In this document: in pieces, positions 8,253 to 17,587 of the stretch
Layout: each line of letters starts with the position of its first letter
How positions within the stretch are numbered: position 1 is the first letter of the stretch
Source of the DNA: Sphaerisporangium sp.
GTDB taxonomy: Bacteria; Actinomycetota; Actinomycetes; Streptosporangiales; Streptosporangiaceae
NCBI GenBank assembly: GCA_025964675.1
Contig: JAOPYI010000027.1
Span: forward strand, 1-64,000
Direction of reading: 5' to 3'
DNA length: 64,000 nt
Program-made: the position numbers and the translations under genes
The notes under the pieces: model-generated
The model's input: the letters and a program-made list of their open reading frames with translations, nothing else
Told to the model about the DNA's origin: nothing
Database searches by the model: none

Positions 8253-8287
8253 GGAAGTCCCCCACAGAACCCCTGTGGGGGACTTCC
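8253..8287 (-). terminator. Intrinsic terminator of kgd
   Basis: Perfect 15-bp stem (GGAAGTCCCCCACAG and complement) with a five-base loop, 24 bp after the kgd stop. Confidence 0.85.
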
Positions 8288-8310
8288 GTCTTACGTGACA
8301 CCAGCCTCCG

Positions 8311-11300
8311 CTAGCCGAGGCTCTGGGTGACGATGCGCTCCAGCTCGGCGTCATGGGCGGCGTGCGAGCCGACCGCCGGCGAGGAGTTGGCCGCGCGCGA
8401 CACACGGCGCAGCCCCCGGCCCCCGAGCAGGACGGGGTCCTCGGTCATCTTCAGGGCGAGGTAGGGCCACGGGCCCATGTTGATCGGCTCGTCCTGCGCC
8501 CAGACCAGCTCGGCGTCGACGCTGTAGCGGGAGAGCTCGGTGCGCAGCTCCTCTGCGGGGAACGGGTAGAGCCGCTCCAGCCGCACGATCGCGACGTCCG
8601 TACGCTCCTGCTTGTCGCGGGCGGACGCCAGGTCGTAGTAGATCCTGCCGGAGCAGAGCACCACGCGCCGGACGTTCGAGGGGTTGACGGTCGTGTCACC
8701 GATGACCGGGCTGAACGCGCCCGAGGTGAAGTCGGCCGCCGCGGAGGCCGCCGCCTTGAGCCGCAGCAGCGACTTCGGCGTGAAGACGATCAGCGGCTTG
8801 TGGCGGTTCGACAACACCTGCCAGCGGAGCAGGTGGAAGTAGTTGGCCGGGGTGCTCGGCTGCGCCACGGTCATGTTGTCGAGCGCGCACATCTGCAGGA
8901 ACCGCTCGATGCGGGCGGAGGAGTGGTCGGGACCCTGGCCTTCGTACCCGTGCGGCAGCAGTAGAACGAGCGAGGAGCGCTGGCCCCACTTCTGCTCGCC
9001 GGCCGAGATGAACTCGTCGATGATCGACTGGGCGCCGTTGGCGAAGTCGCCGAACTGCGCCTCCCAGGCGACCAGGGCATCCGGGCGCACGACGCTGTAG
9101 CCGTACTCGAAGCCCATCGCCGCGAACTCCGACAGCAGGGAGTCGTAGACGTAGAACTTCGTGGTGCCCTCGTTGAAGGACTTCAGCGGCGTGTGGTCCT
9201 CACCGGTGATCCGGTCGACCAGCACGGCGTGCCGCTGGCCGAAGGTGCCACGGCGGGAGTCCTGCCCGACGAGGCGGACCGGGTGGCCGTCGATCAGCAG
9301 GGAGCCGAAGGCCAGGGTCTCGCCCATGGACCAGTCGATGGCGTCCTCGGTGACCATCTGACCACGGCGCTGCAGAAGCGGAGAGAGACGCGGGTGGACC
9401 GTGAAGCCCTCGGGAAGGTTGAGCTGGGTCTCGACGACCCGCTTCACCGTCTCTTCGGAGATGGCGGACGGGGTGTCGTCGTGCGACCACGGCACGACCT
9501 CGTCCGGTGCGGGCTTGACGACCGCGCCGGGCTCCAGAGGCTTCTTGCCGGCCTCGCGGGTCTCGGTGAAGGCCCGCTCGAGCTGCTCCTGGTAGTCGCG
9601 CAGCGCGTGCTCGGCCTCCTCCACCGTGATGTCGCCACGGCCGATCAGCGCCTCGGTGTAGAGCTTGCGGATAGACCGCTTGGCGTCGATCAGGTCGTAC
9701 ATCAAAGGCTGGGTGAAGCTCGGGTTGTCGGTCTCGTTGTGGCCCCGGCGGCGGTAGCACACCAGGTCGATGACGACGTCCTTGCGGAACGTCTTGCGGT
9801 ACTCGTAGGCGAGCAGGCCCACGCGCACGACGGCCTCGGGGTCGTCGCCGTTGACGTGGAAGATCGGCGCCTGGATCATGCGGGCGACGTCGGTGGCGTA
9901 CACGCTGGACCGCGACGAGGCGGGCGAGGTGGTGAAGCCGACCTGGTTGTTGACCACGACGTGCACCGTGCCGCCGGTGCGGTAACCGCGAAGCTGCGAC
10001 AGGTGGAGCGTCTCGGCCACCACACCCTGGCCGGCGAAGGCCGCGTCGCCGTGCACCAGCACGGGGAGGACGGTGAAGCCTTCCTCGCCGCGCTCCAGAA
10101 GGTCCTGCTTCGCCCGGACGACACCTTCGAGGACCGGGTCGACAGCCTCCAGGTGCGAGGGGTTGGCCACGACGGACGTCGCGATCTTCTTGCCACCGGG
10201 GGCGGTGAAGACGCCGGAGGCGCCGAGGTGGTACTTCACGTCGCCCGAGCCGTGGGCGCTGCGCGGGTCGAGGTTGCCCTCGAACTCGCCGAACACCTGG
10301 GCGTAGGACTTGCCGACGATGTTGGCGAGGACGTTCAGGCGGCCGCGGTGGGCCATGCCGATCACGACCTCGTCGAGCTCCTCGTCGGCGGCGGAGGAGA
10401 TCACCGAGTCGAGCAGCGGGATCAGCGACTCGCCGCCCTCCAGCGAGAAGCGCTTCTGCCCGACGTACTTCGTCTGCAGGAACGTCTCGAACGCCTCGGA
10501 GGTGTTGAGCCGGCGCAGGATGTTGAGCTGCTCCTCCCGGCTCGGCCGGGCGTGGGGCTTCTCGACCCTCGACTGGATCCAGGCCCGCTCCTCGGGGTTC
10601 TGGATGTGCATGTACTCGATGCCGACCGTGCGGCAGTAGGAGTCGCGCAGCACGCCGAGGATGTCGCGGAGCTTCATCAGCGGCTTGCCGCCGAAGCCCC
10701 CTGTGGCGAACTCGCGCTCGAGATCCCACAGGGTCAGGCCGTGCGACTTGATGTCGAGGTCGGGGTGCTTGCGCTGGTTGTACTCCAGCGGGTCGGTGTC
10801 GGCCATGAGGTGGCCGCGCACGCGATAGGCGTGGATCAGCTCGATGACGCGGGCCGACTTGGCCACGTCGTCGTCATGGGTGGCCGAGATGTCCGGCACC
10901 CAGCGGACCGGCTCGTACGGGATCCGGAGGGCCTGGAAGACCTCGTCGTAGAAGCCGCCCTCGCCGAGCAGGAGCTGGTGGATGCGGCGCAGGAAGTCGC
11001 CGGACTGGGCGCCCTGGATGATGCGGTGGTCATAGGTGCTGGTCAGCGTCATGACCTTGCTCACCGCCAGGCGGGTCAGCGTCTCGGGGGAGGCGCCCTG
11101 GTATTCGGCGGGGTACTCCATCGCGCCGACACCGATGATCGTGCCCTGGCCTGGCATGAGGCGCGGCACGGAGTGAACGGTGCCGATCGTGCCGGGGTTG
11201 GTCAGGCTGATCGTGGTGCCCGCGAAGTCGTCCACGCCGAGCTTGCCGGCACGGGCCTTGCGGACGATCTCTTCGTACGCCACCCAGAACTGGCGGAAGT

Positions 11301-12012
11301 CCATCGACTCGGCGCCCTTGATCGACGGCACGAGGAGCTGGCGGGTGCCGTCGCTCTTGTGCACGTCGATCGCCAGGCCCAGGCTGACGTGCTCAGGCTT
11401 GATCAGCATCGGCTTGCCGTCGATCTCGGCGTAGGAGTAGTTCATCTCCGGCATCGCGGCGAGCGCCTTGACGATCGCGTAACCGATGAGGTGGGTGAAC
11501 GACACCTTGCCGCCGCGGCCGCGCGACAGATGGTTGTTGATGACGATGCGGTTGTCGATGAGCAGCTTCGCCGGGACCGCGCGGACGCTCGTGGCGGTGG
11601 GGACCGCCAGGCTGAGGTCCATGTTGGCCGCGGTGCGGGCTGCGGCACCGCGCAGTCGCACCTCCTCGGCGCCGGACGGGGTCACCGCGGCGGGCTTGGC
11701 CTTGTCGGCCTGCGAGCTCGGAGCAGGGGTCGTCGTCTTGGGGGCCTTCGGAGCGGCCTTCACCGGAGCGGGTCGCTCGACCGGTGGCGCGATGGTGGTC
11801 CGGGGAGCGGCGTCGGCCGTCGCGCCGTTGGACCCCACCGGCGCCGGCGTGCGGCTCGTACCGGAATCGGGGTTGTAGTCAGCGAAGAAGTTCCACCAGG
11901 CACGGTCAACAGACTCCGGGTCCTGGAGGTACTTCTGGTACAGCTCGTCGACAAGCCACTCGTTCTGTCCAAAGTTGGTCAGTGGGTTTGTCCGCGACGA
12001 CTCAGACGACAC
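8311..12012 (-). CDS. kgd: Multifunctional 2-oxoglutarate decarboxylase/dehydrogenase E1-E2-like enzyme
   Basis: 1233 residues, the usual length. Order of parts: E1 N-terminal helix ([20 protein letters not shown], residues 17-36); Ala/Pro linker (50-115); E2-like acyltransferase core (about 120-350) with DHRIIQGA at 328-335; then a full thiamine-diphosphate E1 from about 390, with HRGRLN (555-560), GDVKYH (590-595) and GDAAFAGQG (655-663). The lipoyl domain is missing, as in the actinobacterial single-chain form. It decarboxylates 2-oxoglutarate and, with other E2/E3 subunits, makes succinyl-CoA in the TCA cycle. The N-terminus lacks the canonical GarA-interacting features that could be judged by eye. 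It is a single gene with its own terminator. Confidence 0.97.
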   Translation of the reverse strand: MSSESSRTNPLTNFGQNEWLVDELYQKYLQDPESVDRAWWNFFADYNPDSGTSRTPAPVGSNGATADAAPRTTIAPPVERPAPVKAAPKAPKTTTPAPSSQADKAKPAAVTPSGAEEVRLRGAAARTAANMDLSLAVPTATSVRAVPAKLLIDNRIVINNHLSRGRGGKVSFTHLIGYAIVKALAAMPEMNYSYAEIDGKPMLIKPEHVSLGLAIDVHKSDGTRQLLVPSIKGAESMDFRQFWVAYEEIVRKARAGKLGVDDFAGTTISLTNPGTIGTVHSVPRLMPGQGTIIGVGAMEYPAEYQGASPETLTRLAVSKVMTLTSTYDHRIIQGAQSGDFLRRIHQLLLGEGGFYDEVFQALRIPYEPVRWVPDISATHDDDVAKSARVIELIHAYRVRGHLMADTDPLEYNQRKHPDLDIKSHGLTLWDLEREFATGGFGGKPLMKLRDILGVLRDSYCRTVGIEYMHIQNPEERAWIQSRVEKPHARPSREEQLNILRRLNTSEAFETFLQTKYVGQKRFSLEGGESLIPLLDSVISSAADEELDEVVIGMAHRGRLNVLANIVGKSYAQVFGEFEGNLDPRSAHGSGDVKYHLGASGVFTAPGGKKIATSVVANPSHLEAVDPVLEGVVRAKQDLLERGEEGFTVLPVLVHGDAAFAGQGVVAETLHLSQLRGYRTGGTVHVVVNNQVGFTTSPASSRSSVYATDVARMIQAPIFHVNGDDPEAVVRVGLLAYEYRKTFRKDVVIDLVCYRRRGHNETDNPSFTQPLMYDLIDAKRSIRKLYTEALIGRGDITVEEAEHALRDYQEQLERAFTETREAGKKPLEPGAVVKPAPDEVVPWSHDDTPSAISEETVKRVVETQLNLPEGFTVHPRLSPLLQRRGQMVTEDAIDWSMGETLAFGSLLIDGHPVRLVGQDSRRGTFGQRHAVLVDRITGEDHTPLKSFNEGTTKFYVYDSLLSEFAAMGFEYGYSVVRPDALVAWEAQFGDFANGAQSIIDEFISAGEQKWGQRSSLVLLLPHGYEGQGPDHSSARIERFLQMCALDNMTVAQPSTPANYFHLLRWQVLSNRHKPLIVFTPKSLLRLKAAASAAADFTSGAFSPVIGDTTVNPSNVRRVVLCSGRIYYDLASARDKQERTDVAIVRLERLYPFPAEELRTELSRYSVDAELVWAQDEPINMGPWPYLALKMTEDPVLLGGRGLRRVSRAANSSPAVGSHAAHDAELERIVTQSLG

Positions 12013-12150
12013 GGCGGAAATCGCCCTCTTCCGCAGATCGGCGTTGTTGATTAGAGAACCTGTCCAAGGCTACTCGCCCAAATCAGTGGCGTGTGCGGTC
12101 TCGGTCGGCCCTCATCGCCCGATCATCCCAGGACCGTTCAAACTGGTCAC

Positions 12151-12171
12151 GCCCGGGTAGTCAGTCCGGGC
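12151..12171 (-). terminator. Possible terminator of the B3/4-domain gene
   Basis: Six-bp GC stem GCCCGG/CCGGGC with a nine-base loop, 86 bp beyond the stop at 12257 and upstream of kgd. The rest of this 244-bp gap shows no gene and should hold the kgd promoter. Confidence 0.35.
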
Positions 12172-12256
12172 GGTGAGGACATGCTTACGTTGAGGTCCGG
12201 GACGTTGTCACGCGATGGCTATAAGTGTCCCACCCAGCGTCACCGCGGCGCAGGCC

Positions 12257-12925
12257 TTACGCGGACGGCCCCACCAGGCGTGACTCGACGCGCACCGCGG
12301 GGCTGATCACCCGCAGCAGCCCGGCGAGCTCGTCTCCCGCCGCCGACAGCTCCTCCAGCGACATGGGCGCGAGCCGTTCGAGAAGGAACAGGGCGTCGAC
12401 GGTGTTCTCCGTGATGCGGGTGCGCACACATTGACGCCAGTTCCACCTGCGGCAGGTGACGCCACGGTCGTCCCGCCAGACCACCTCGCCGATCTCGGGG
12501 TGGTCGATGACCGCCTCGCCCCTCTCGATCGCGTCGAACGGCTCGTCGCCGCCCGCCCGGACGAGCCTGGCCGTGCCCTCGTAGTGTGAAAGATCCTCGC
12601 CGCCGATGGGCAGCGCGTGGCGGATGCTGACCGCGTTGTACGCGTCGACGACGAGGTTGATCTCGGGTGGCGGCATCCGGCGCACCAGGGCGTCCACCGA
12701 CGGGCGGGTGCGCTGCGGCTTGGCGCCGAAAGCGCGGTAGGCGTCCGACCAGGCGACGATCTTCTCGTGATCGGGGGTCACGGCCTCCGCCGCCGCCTCG
12801 GCCAGCAGGTCACGGGAGCGGTCGTCGGACGGCCCGTTGCGCAGGCCGTACGCCCCGATGACGAGCACCCTGAAGTCCGGCCGCAGTTCGGTGACGGCCT
12901 TGTCGATCCAGATGGCTTCGATCAT
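12257..12925 (-). CDS. B3/4 domain protein (phenylalanyl-tRNA synthetase beta-like editing fold)
   Basis: 222 residues matching the free-standing B3/B4 tRNA-synthetase-like domain: an N-terminal RVLVIGAYGLRN strand, a central RPSVDALVRRMPPPEINLVVDAYNA block (about residues 90-115), LPIGGEDLSHYEG, and VVWRDDRGVTCRRWNWRQC toward the end. In PheT this fold edits mischarged tyrosine. Free copies may edit tRNA or have another role, which is not proven. No membrane segment. It is divergent from the ArsR/MFS operon with 144 bp between starts. Confidence 0.8.
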   Translation of the reverse strand: MIEAIWIDKAVTELRPDFRVLVIGAYGLRNGPSDDRSRDLLAEAAAEAVTPDHEKIVAWSDAYRAFGAKPQRTRPSVDALVRRMPPPEINLVVDAYNAVSIRHALPIGGEDLSHYEGTARLVRAGGDEPFDAIERGEAVIDHPEIGEVVWRDDRGVTCRRWNWRQCVRTRITENTVDALFLLERLAPMSLEELSAAGDELAGLLRVISPAVRVESRLVGPSA

Positions 12926-13022
12926 GCGGCATACCTTAACCGGGGCCGCCCGACGCCGATGACGGGAGTACGACCTGTTTCGGGGGCCGCTCCCGCCATG
13001 AAAGTTTCATCGCGGGCAATTC

Positions 13023-13066
13023 GCAAAGGACTCTTTGCAAACGTAGTTTTGCAAAGTTACCTTTGT
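13023..13066. promoter_or_regulatory. Two tandem operators GCAAAG-N4-CTTTG(C/T)
   Basis: GCAAAG-GACT-CTTTGC at 13023-13038 and GCAAAG-TTAC-CTTTGT at 13051-13066 are two copies of one inverted repeat, 28 bp apart centre to centre. The second ends 3 bp before the ATG of the ArsR gene. They are very likely autoregulatory sites for that regulator; binding there would cover the ribosome site or promoter. Confidence 0.7.
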
Positions 13067-13069
13067 CTT

Positions 13070-13648
13070 ATGACCGTATCTCAGGACACCTACCGTGTGA
13101 GCGATCCCCAGGTGCTGAAGGCCGTGGCGCACCCGCTGCGGGTGCGTTTGCTCGGCGCTCTCCGCCTCGACGGGCCGGCGACGGCGACGGAGCTGGCCGC
13201 CAGGTTCGGGGAGAGCTCCGGCTCCACGAGCTACCACCTTCGGCAGCTCGCGAGATACGGCTTCGTCGAGCAGGACCCCGAGCAGCGGGACGCGCGGGAG
13301 CGCCGGTGGCGGTCGGTCCACAGCTACACGTCCTGGAGCGAGCTGGAGCTCGGCGGCAGCCCGGAGGGCCGGGAGGCGGCCGGGTTCATGCGCAACCGGC
13401 AGATCGAGGTCCTCATCCGCGACCGGGAGCGGTTCGAGCGCCAGCGCGGCACCTGGAGCCCCGAGTGGGTCGATGCCGCAGGCATGTCCGACGACATCGC
13501 CCGGCTCACCCCCGCGTCCGTCAAGCTCCTGTACGACCGCCTCAAAACCATGGTCCACGACATGGAGGCGAGCGACGCCGGCCTTCCGGACGTGCAGCGG
13601 GTCTCGGTGCACCTCGCGGCCTTCCCGTCCCGGGGGTACGGCCGATGA
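13070..13648 (+). CDS. ArsR family winged-helix regulator of the adjacent MFS gene
   Basis: 192 residues. The winged helix spans about residues 10-90: LKAVAHPLRVRLLGALRLDG, TATELAARFGESSGSTSYHL as recognition helix, then ARERRWRSV in the wing. The C-terminal helices are of the type seen in ArsR proteins that regulate efflux. There is no metal-binding Cys cluster, so an organic ligand is more likely. The ATG at 13070 lies directly after the tandem operators. The stop overlaps the transporter start (ATGA), giving translational coupling. Confidence 0.85.
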   Translation: MTVSQDTYRVSDPQVLKAVAHPLRVRLLGALRLDGPATATELAARFGESSGSTSYHLRQLARYGFVEQDPEQRDARERRWRSVHSYTSWSELELGGSPEGREAAGFMRNRQIEVLIRDRERFERQRGTWSPEWVDAAGMSDDIARLTPASVKLLYDRLKTMVHDMEASDAGLPDVQRVSVHLAAFPSRGYGR

Positions 13649-14979
13649 GCACCGCTCAGCAGGGCGCGGAGCCGTCCGGCCGCGTCGACGGCCGCGTCGA
13701 CGGCGCCGTCGCGGATGTCGGCGGGGGCGGCTTCCATATCCTCTCCCCCCGGACCGCGCTGCGGCGCTACGCCCTGATCAGCTTCCTGACGTGGTTCCCG
13801 CCCGGCCTGATGATGGCGTCGATCGTCCTGCTTCTCAGTTCGCGCGGCCTGAGCCTCGCGGAGACGGGCGTGGTCATGTCCGTGCACGCGATCGTGGTCG
13901 TGGTCCTCGAACTCCCCACCGGCGGCCTCGCCGACGTGCTCGGGCGGCGGGTGATTCTCGCCGTGTCCGCACTCTTCAGCGTCGCCGGACTGGCGCTGCT
14001 CGCCGTTGCCACCTCGGTCTGGCTGTTCGTGCTCGCCTCGGTACTCAGGGGGATCGCACGTGCGCTGTCCAGCGGGCCCGCCCAGGCCTGGTACGTCGAC
14101 ATGCTGCACGCCGCACGGGGACCGGAGGCGGATCTCAAGCCCGGCCTGGCCAGGGGGGAGGCCATGGGGTCGGTGTCGCTCTGCCTGGCCACGCTGACCG
14201 GCGGCGTCATGCCGCTTGTCCTGCCCGGTGGCCTCGTCACGCCGATGATCGCCGCGGCGGTGGCGGCGGCCGTGCTCTTCGTCGTCGTCCTCGTCGCCAT
14301 GCCAGAGCCGCCCCACCCGCGTCCCTCGATCGGGTCGGTGTTGCGCGATGTGCCGGTCACCATCGGGGCCGGGCTCCGGCTGGGGCTCCGGGACCGAGCG
14401 CTAAGCCGGCTGCTGCTGGTGTCCTCCGCGATAGGGGTGGGGCTCTACTCGGTCGAGGTGCTGACACCGGGGAGGCTGGCCTCGTTGACCGGAGGGGCGG
14501 AGTCCGCCAGTTCGGTCTACGCTCTCGTCGCCGCGGCGGGGTTCGCCGCCAGCGGTCTCGGGCACTCGCTGGCTCCGTGGGCGGCGCGGCTGCTGAAAGG
14601 ATCCGTCCCGGCGGCCATGACGGGCATGGTGGTCGGCGCCGCCGCGTTCGGGGCCCTGGCAGCCACGACCGTGCTGACCGGAGTCCGGGGCATCGTCGCC
14701 GCGGGCGCCGCCTATGTGGTGATGTTCGCGGCCGTGGGGGTCGCCGAGCTGCTGCGCGCCGAGATGATGCACCGCCGGGTCGGGTCCTCGCGGCGGGCGA
14801 CGCTGGTGTCCATGGATTCGCTGCAGCTGCAGTTCGGCGGCGTGCTCGGCTTGCTGGTTCTCGGATTCCTGGCCTCCCGGGCCGGTACGGCCGCCGCCTG
14901 GTGGGCCGGCGGCGCCGTGGTGCTCCTGTCAGCCCTGCTGTACATACGGCTACCAGCCACCCAAGCCGACCCCGAGTAG
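13645..14979 (+). CDS. MFS transporter, probable efflux
   Basis: 444 residues with about 12 hydrophobic helices. After a polar N-terminus of about 40 residues, the first helices are YALISFLTWFPPGLMMASIV and GVVMSVHAIVVVVLELPTG, followed by the MFS loop 2-3 motif GGLADVLGRRVIL. A second symmetric half starts near residue 245. It overlaps the ArsR regulator by four bases, so the two form an operon probably induced by a compound the pump exports. Substrate unknown. Confidence 0.85.
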   Translation: MSTAQQGAEPSGRVDGRVDGAVADVGGGGFHILSPRTALRRYALISFLTWFPPGLMMASIVLLLSSRGLSLAETGVVMSVHAIVVVVLELPTGGLADVLGRRVILAVSALFSVAGLALLAVATSVWLFVLASVLRGIARALSSGPAQAWYVDMLHAARGPEADLKPGLARGEAMGSVSLCLATLTGGVMPLVLPGGLVTPMIAAAVAAAVLFVVVLVAMPEPPHPRPSIGSVLRDVPVTIGAGLRLGLRDRALSRLLLVSSAIGVGLYSVEVLTPGRLASLTGGAESASSVYALVAAAGFAASGLGHSLAPWAARLLKGSVPAAMTGMVVGAAAFGALAATTVLTGVRGIVAAGAAYVVMFAAVGVAELLRAEMMHRRVGSSRRATLVSMDSLQLQFGGVLGLLVLGFLASRAGTAAAWWAGGAVVLLSALLYIRLPATQADPE

Positions 14980-15037
14980 AACATGATTCGGTGATCGGGG
15001 CACAATCATGGCGTCGAAGGCCGAAGGGAGCGCGGGG

Positions 15038-16219
15038 ATGAGCGATCAGGGGGCGGGACCGGCTGTGAGCGAACCGACACCTGCCGTCAGGGCCGCACAG
15101 GACAACGCGGCACAGGACAAGCAGGCACAGAGCAGGGTTGAGGACGACAAGGCCGCGGAGCCCGGGAGGAGGGTGACGCCGGCCAATGAGGAGCAGCGGG
15201 ATGCCTGGCTGAGCGGCGCGATGCCGCAGGTGGAGCGGGTCCGCCCGGGGTTGTGGTCCATCCCGGTGCCCATCCCCATCAACCCGCTCAGGTACGTCCT
15301 CGTGTACGCGCTGGAGCTTCCGGACGGCGTGGCGATCATCGACGCGGGCTGGAACACCGAGGAGGCGTACGCCGCCCTCGCCGGCGGGCTGGCCGTGGCC
15401 GGGTACGCGATGACCGACGTGCGCGCGGTGCTGGTGACCCACATCCACCCCGACCACTACGGCCTCGCCGGCCGGGTCCGCGAGGCGTCGGGTGCGTGGA
15501 TCGGCCTGCATCCGGCGGACGCGGGGCTGCTGCACGAGCGCTACGACGAGTCGGCGATCGACTCGCTGGTCGCTCGCGAGCGGGCGATGCTGGCGCGCTC
15601 GGGAGTGCCGCCGCTCACCCTCGACGAGCTGAGCGGGGCCTCGAGGATGATCCGGCAGTACGTGACGATGGCCGGGCCCGACCGGCTGATCGAGGACGGC
15701 GCCACGCTCGACCTGCCCGGATGGGACCTGCGGGCCGTATGGACCCCCGGCCACTCGCCAGGGCACCTGTGCTTCGTCTCACCCTCGCGGCGGGTGCTGT
15801 TCTCCGGCGACCACGTGCTGGCCAGGATCACGCCGATCGTGGCCGTCCACCCGCAGTCGGGGCCCGACCCGCTCGCCGACTACCTCGACGCCCTGGCCGC
15901 CGTCAGGGACTTGGAGGTGGACGAGGTGCTGCCCGCGCACGAGTTCCGCTTCCTGGAGCTGGCCGACCGGGTCGACTACGTGATGGCCCACCACGCGAAG
16001 CGGCTGGCGGAGATCGAGTCGGCCGTGTCGAGCGCGGACGGGGCCGCCTGCTGGGACATCACCACGCGGCTGACCTGGTCGAGGCCATGGGACACGATCC
16101 CGGCGTTCATGCGGCGGGCGGCCACCAACGAGACCCTCGCCCACCTGGTCTACCTCGAGGCGCGCGGGAGGCTTCGCCGCGTGCAGGGAGAGCCGGAACT
16201 CTGGTATCCGGACATTTAG
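15038..16219 (+). CDS. Metallo-beta-lactamase-fold hydrolase
   Basis: 393 residues. The ATG at 15038 is preferred over 15008 because GAAGGGAG lies 8 bases before it. The first 55 residues are Ala/Gln/Glu-rich and unstructured. The MBL core has the zinc motif THIHPDHYGLAGR (near residue 133), a later GHSPGHLCF carrying another metal histidine, and FSGDHVL providing the bridging Asp. A C-terminal helical region of about 80 residues with VDYVMAHHAKRLAEIE follows, as in the glyoxalase-II-like hydrolases with an added dimerisation segment. The substrate is unknown; it could be a thioester or a lactone. Confidence 0.8.
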   Translation: MSDQGAGPAVSEPTPAVRAAQDNAAQDKQAQSRVEDDKAAEPGRRVTPANEEQRDAWLSGAMPQVERVRPGLWSIPVPIPINPLRYVLVYALELPDGVAIIDAGWNTEEAYAALAGGLAVAGYAMTDVRAVLVTHIHPDHYGLAGRVREASGAWIGLHPADAGLLHERYDESAIDSLVARERAMLARSGVPPLTLDELSGASRMIRQYVTMAGPDRLIEDGATLDLPGWDLRAVWTPGHSPGHLCFVSPSRRVLFSGDHVLARITPIVAVHPQSGPDPLADYLDALAAVRDLEVDEVLPAHEFRFLELADRVDYVMAHHAKRLAEIESAVSSADGAACWDITTRLTWSRPWDTIPAFMRRAATNETLAHLVYLEARGRLRRVQGEPELWYPDI

Positions 16220-16246
16220 TATTTCAGGCAAAACCAGTAGGGAATA

Positions 16247-16275
16247 TTGACATTACGGCTTGGTCTACGTAGATT
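16247..16275 (+). promoter_or_regulatory. Strong promoter of the leader peptide/FMN reductase operon, with overlapping palindrome
   Basis: TTGACA (16247-16252), a 17-bp spacer, and TAGATT (16270-16275) form a near-consensus housekeeping promoter. The expected start of transcription is about 16282-16283, exactly at the leader peptide ATG. The 10-bp perfect palindrome TCTACGTAGA (16264-16273) overlaps the -10 box and could be a repressor site. Confidence 0.7.
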
Positions 16276-16282
16276 TTCGAAC

Positions 16283-16363
16283 ATGAGCCAGATTGCCCTG
16301 ACCAGGCGCGCACACGTGGACTTCGGTCGCGTCACCAGTGCCCAGTGTCGCCTCGCGAGCTGA
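16283..16363 (+). CDS. Cysteine-type leader peptide upstream of flavin reductases
   Basis: 26-codon frame, ATG at 16283, TGA at 16361-16363. The peptide contains LTRRAHVDFGRVTSAQC with a single cysteine codon at position 22. This matches the recurrent actinobacterial leader peptide pattern LTRRxHVDxxRVxSAxCR found upstream of sulfur metabolism genes. There, stalling at Cys codons is known in related cases to report cysteine supply. The ATG coincides with the predicted transcription start, so the message is probably leaderless. The downstream FMN reductase starts 70 bp after the stop. This placement suggests a sulfur-related role for the operon. Confidence 0.75.
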   Translation: MSQIALTRRAHVDFGRVTSAQCRLAS

Positions 16364-16433
16364 GAACGACAACCTCTGTGCACTCCTGGCATCGGCTCCA
16401 CACGGCCGGTGCCGTCGCGGGAACCGGGAGAAG

Positions 16434-16967
16434 ATGAGTGGTGAGCGGCAGATGAGCTTCGTGACGTTGGTCGGCAATCCGCGAGAAGGGTCACGCACGC
16501 GGACGGCGGCGGAGCACGCGGCCGAGCTGGTGGCCCAACGGCTCGACTACCAGGGGAAGCGGGATGTGGTGGACCTGGCCGGGCTGGCCCCCGTCCTGCT
16601 CGAGCCGAAGCCCCCGGCCGAGGTGGGGAAGGCGCTGGAACTGGTCGTCGGCGCCCAGGTCCTGCTGGTGGCCAGCCCCACCTACAAGGGCACCTACACC
16701 GGCCTGCTCAAGGTCTTCCTCGACCGGCTGTCGTCGCAGGCGCTGGCCGGGACGACGGCGCTTCCTGTCCTTGTGATGGGCGATCCTCGGCACGCCCTGG
16801 CGGTCGAGACCCACCTGCGGCCGCTGCTCGTGGAGCTGGGCGCGGCCGTTCCGACCCCCGGCCTGGCGCTGCTCGAGTCCGAGATCGCCGCTCCCCAGGA
16901 GGTGCTGAGCCGGTGGGCGGACCGGGTGGTGCCCCAGATCGTGTTGAGAGAAGGCGCGACGGTATGA
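16434..16967 (+). CDS. NADPH-dependent FMN reductase (SsuE-like)
   Basis: 177 residues with a flavodoxin-like fold: MSFVTLVGNPREGSRTRTAA (phosphate-binding loop for FMN, near residues 7-26), LLVASPTYKGTYTGLLKVFLDRL (about 85-107, the SPTYKGxYxGLLK signature) and VLVMGDPRHAL. Such enzymes supply reduced FMN to two-component monooxygenases, including desulfonation of alkanesulfonates. The ATG at 16434 is chosen for its CGGGAG site; 16452 is the alternative. It overlaps the next gene by four bases. The upstream cysteine-type leader supports a link to sulfur acquisition. Confidence 0.85.
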   Translation: MSGERQMSFVTLVGNPREGSRTRTAAEHAAELVAQRLDYQGKRDVVDLAGLAPVLLEPKPPAEVGKALELVVGAQVLLVASPTYKGTYTGLLKVFLDRLSSQALAGTTALPVLVMGDPRHALAVETHLRPLLVELGAAVPTPGLALLESEIAAPQEVLSRWADRVVPQIVLREGATV

Positions 16968-17470
16968 CCGAGACACTTTCAGAACGGGCTGTGGACAACG
17001 AGGGGTTCCGCCGGGCGCTGGCGGTGCACGCGGCCGGGGTGGTCGTCGTGACCGCGCAGACCGAAGGTGTGCCCGTCGGCCTGACCGCGACCTCTTTCTC
17101 CTCCGTCAGCCTCAACCCCCCGCTGGTGTCGTTCTACGTCGACCAGTCGTCCACGACCTGGCCGTGGCTGCGGCAGGCGGAGACCTTCGCGGTGAACGTC
17201 CTCGCCAGCGACCAGGCCGAGCTCGCGGCCCGGTTCGCCCGCAAGGGGGCCGACCGGTTCGCCGAACCGACCAGGTGGACGCCGGGGCCCGACGACGTCC
17301 CCCTGCTGGGCGGCGTGTCCGCCCACCTGGTCTGCGTGCCGCACACCACCGTCGAGATCGGCGACCACGTCCTGGTGGTGGGCCTGGTGACCGGAACCGG
17401 CATCGACACCTCGGGCCGTCCCCTCCTGTACCACCAGGGCAGGTTCGGCCGCTTCACCCCGCATACCTGA
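16964..17470 (+). CDS. Flavin reductase family protein
   Basis: 168 residues of the flavin_reduct split-barrel family: FRRALAVHAAGVVVVTA, GLTATSFSSVSLNPPLVSFY (flavin phosphate-binding block, near residues 40-60), NVLASDQAELAARFA, and the C-terminal LLYHQGRFGRF. It uses NAD(P)H to reduce free flavin for a partner oxygenase. It is coupled to the FMN reductase by ATGA. No monooxygenase gene is adjacent, so the partner must lie elsewhere. Ends at a strong hairpin. Confidence 0.88.
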   Translation: MTETLSERAVDNEGFRRALAVHAAGVVVVTAQTEGVPVGLTATSFSSVSLNPPLVSFYVDQSSTTWPWLRQAETFAVNVLASDQAELAARFARKGADRFAEPTRWTPGPDDVPLLGGVSAHLVCVPHTTVEIGDHVLVVGLVTGTGIDTSGRPLLYHQGRFGRFTPHT

Positions 17471-17506
17471 ACCCTTCAGCGTGAACCCGCGTATCTCGTC
17501 ATGAGC

Positions 17507-17530
17507 GGAGCGCGGCCTCCTCCGCGCTCC
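17507..17530. terminator. Bidirectional terminator between convergent genes
   Basis: Nine-bp perfect stem GGAGCGCGG/CCGCGCTCC with a six-base loop, between the flavin reductase stop (17470) and the convergent dehydrogenase stop (17588). Confidence 0.7.
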
Positions 17531-17587
17531 GGCTGATCCGGCGCGAGATCCCGTCGCGGGAGGGCAGGTGGCGCTTTCTCGTGAGCC

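Noticed and set aside
9193-12054. Very long plus-strand open frame (about 950 codons) opposite kgd
   Set aside because: It is an antisense shadow of a GC-rich gene: no family match, Val/Leu/Gly/Asp-rich composition, while the minus strand encodes an unmistakable Kgd.
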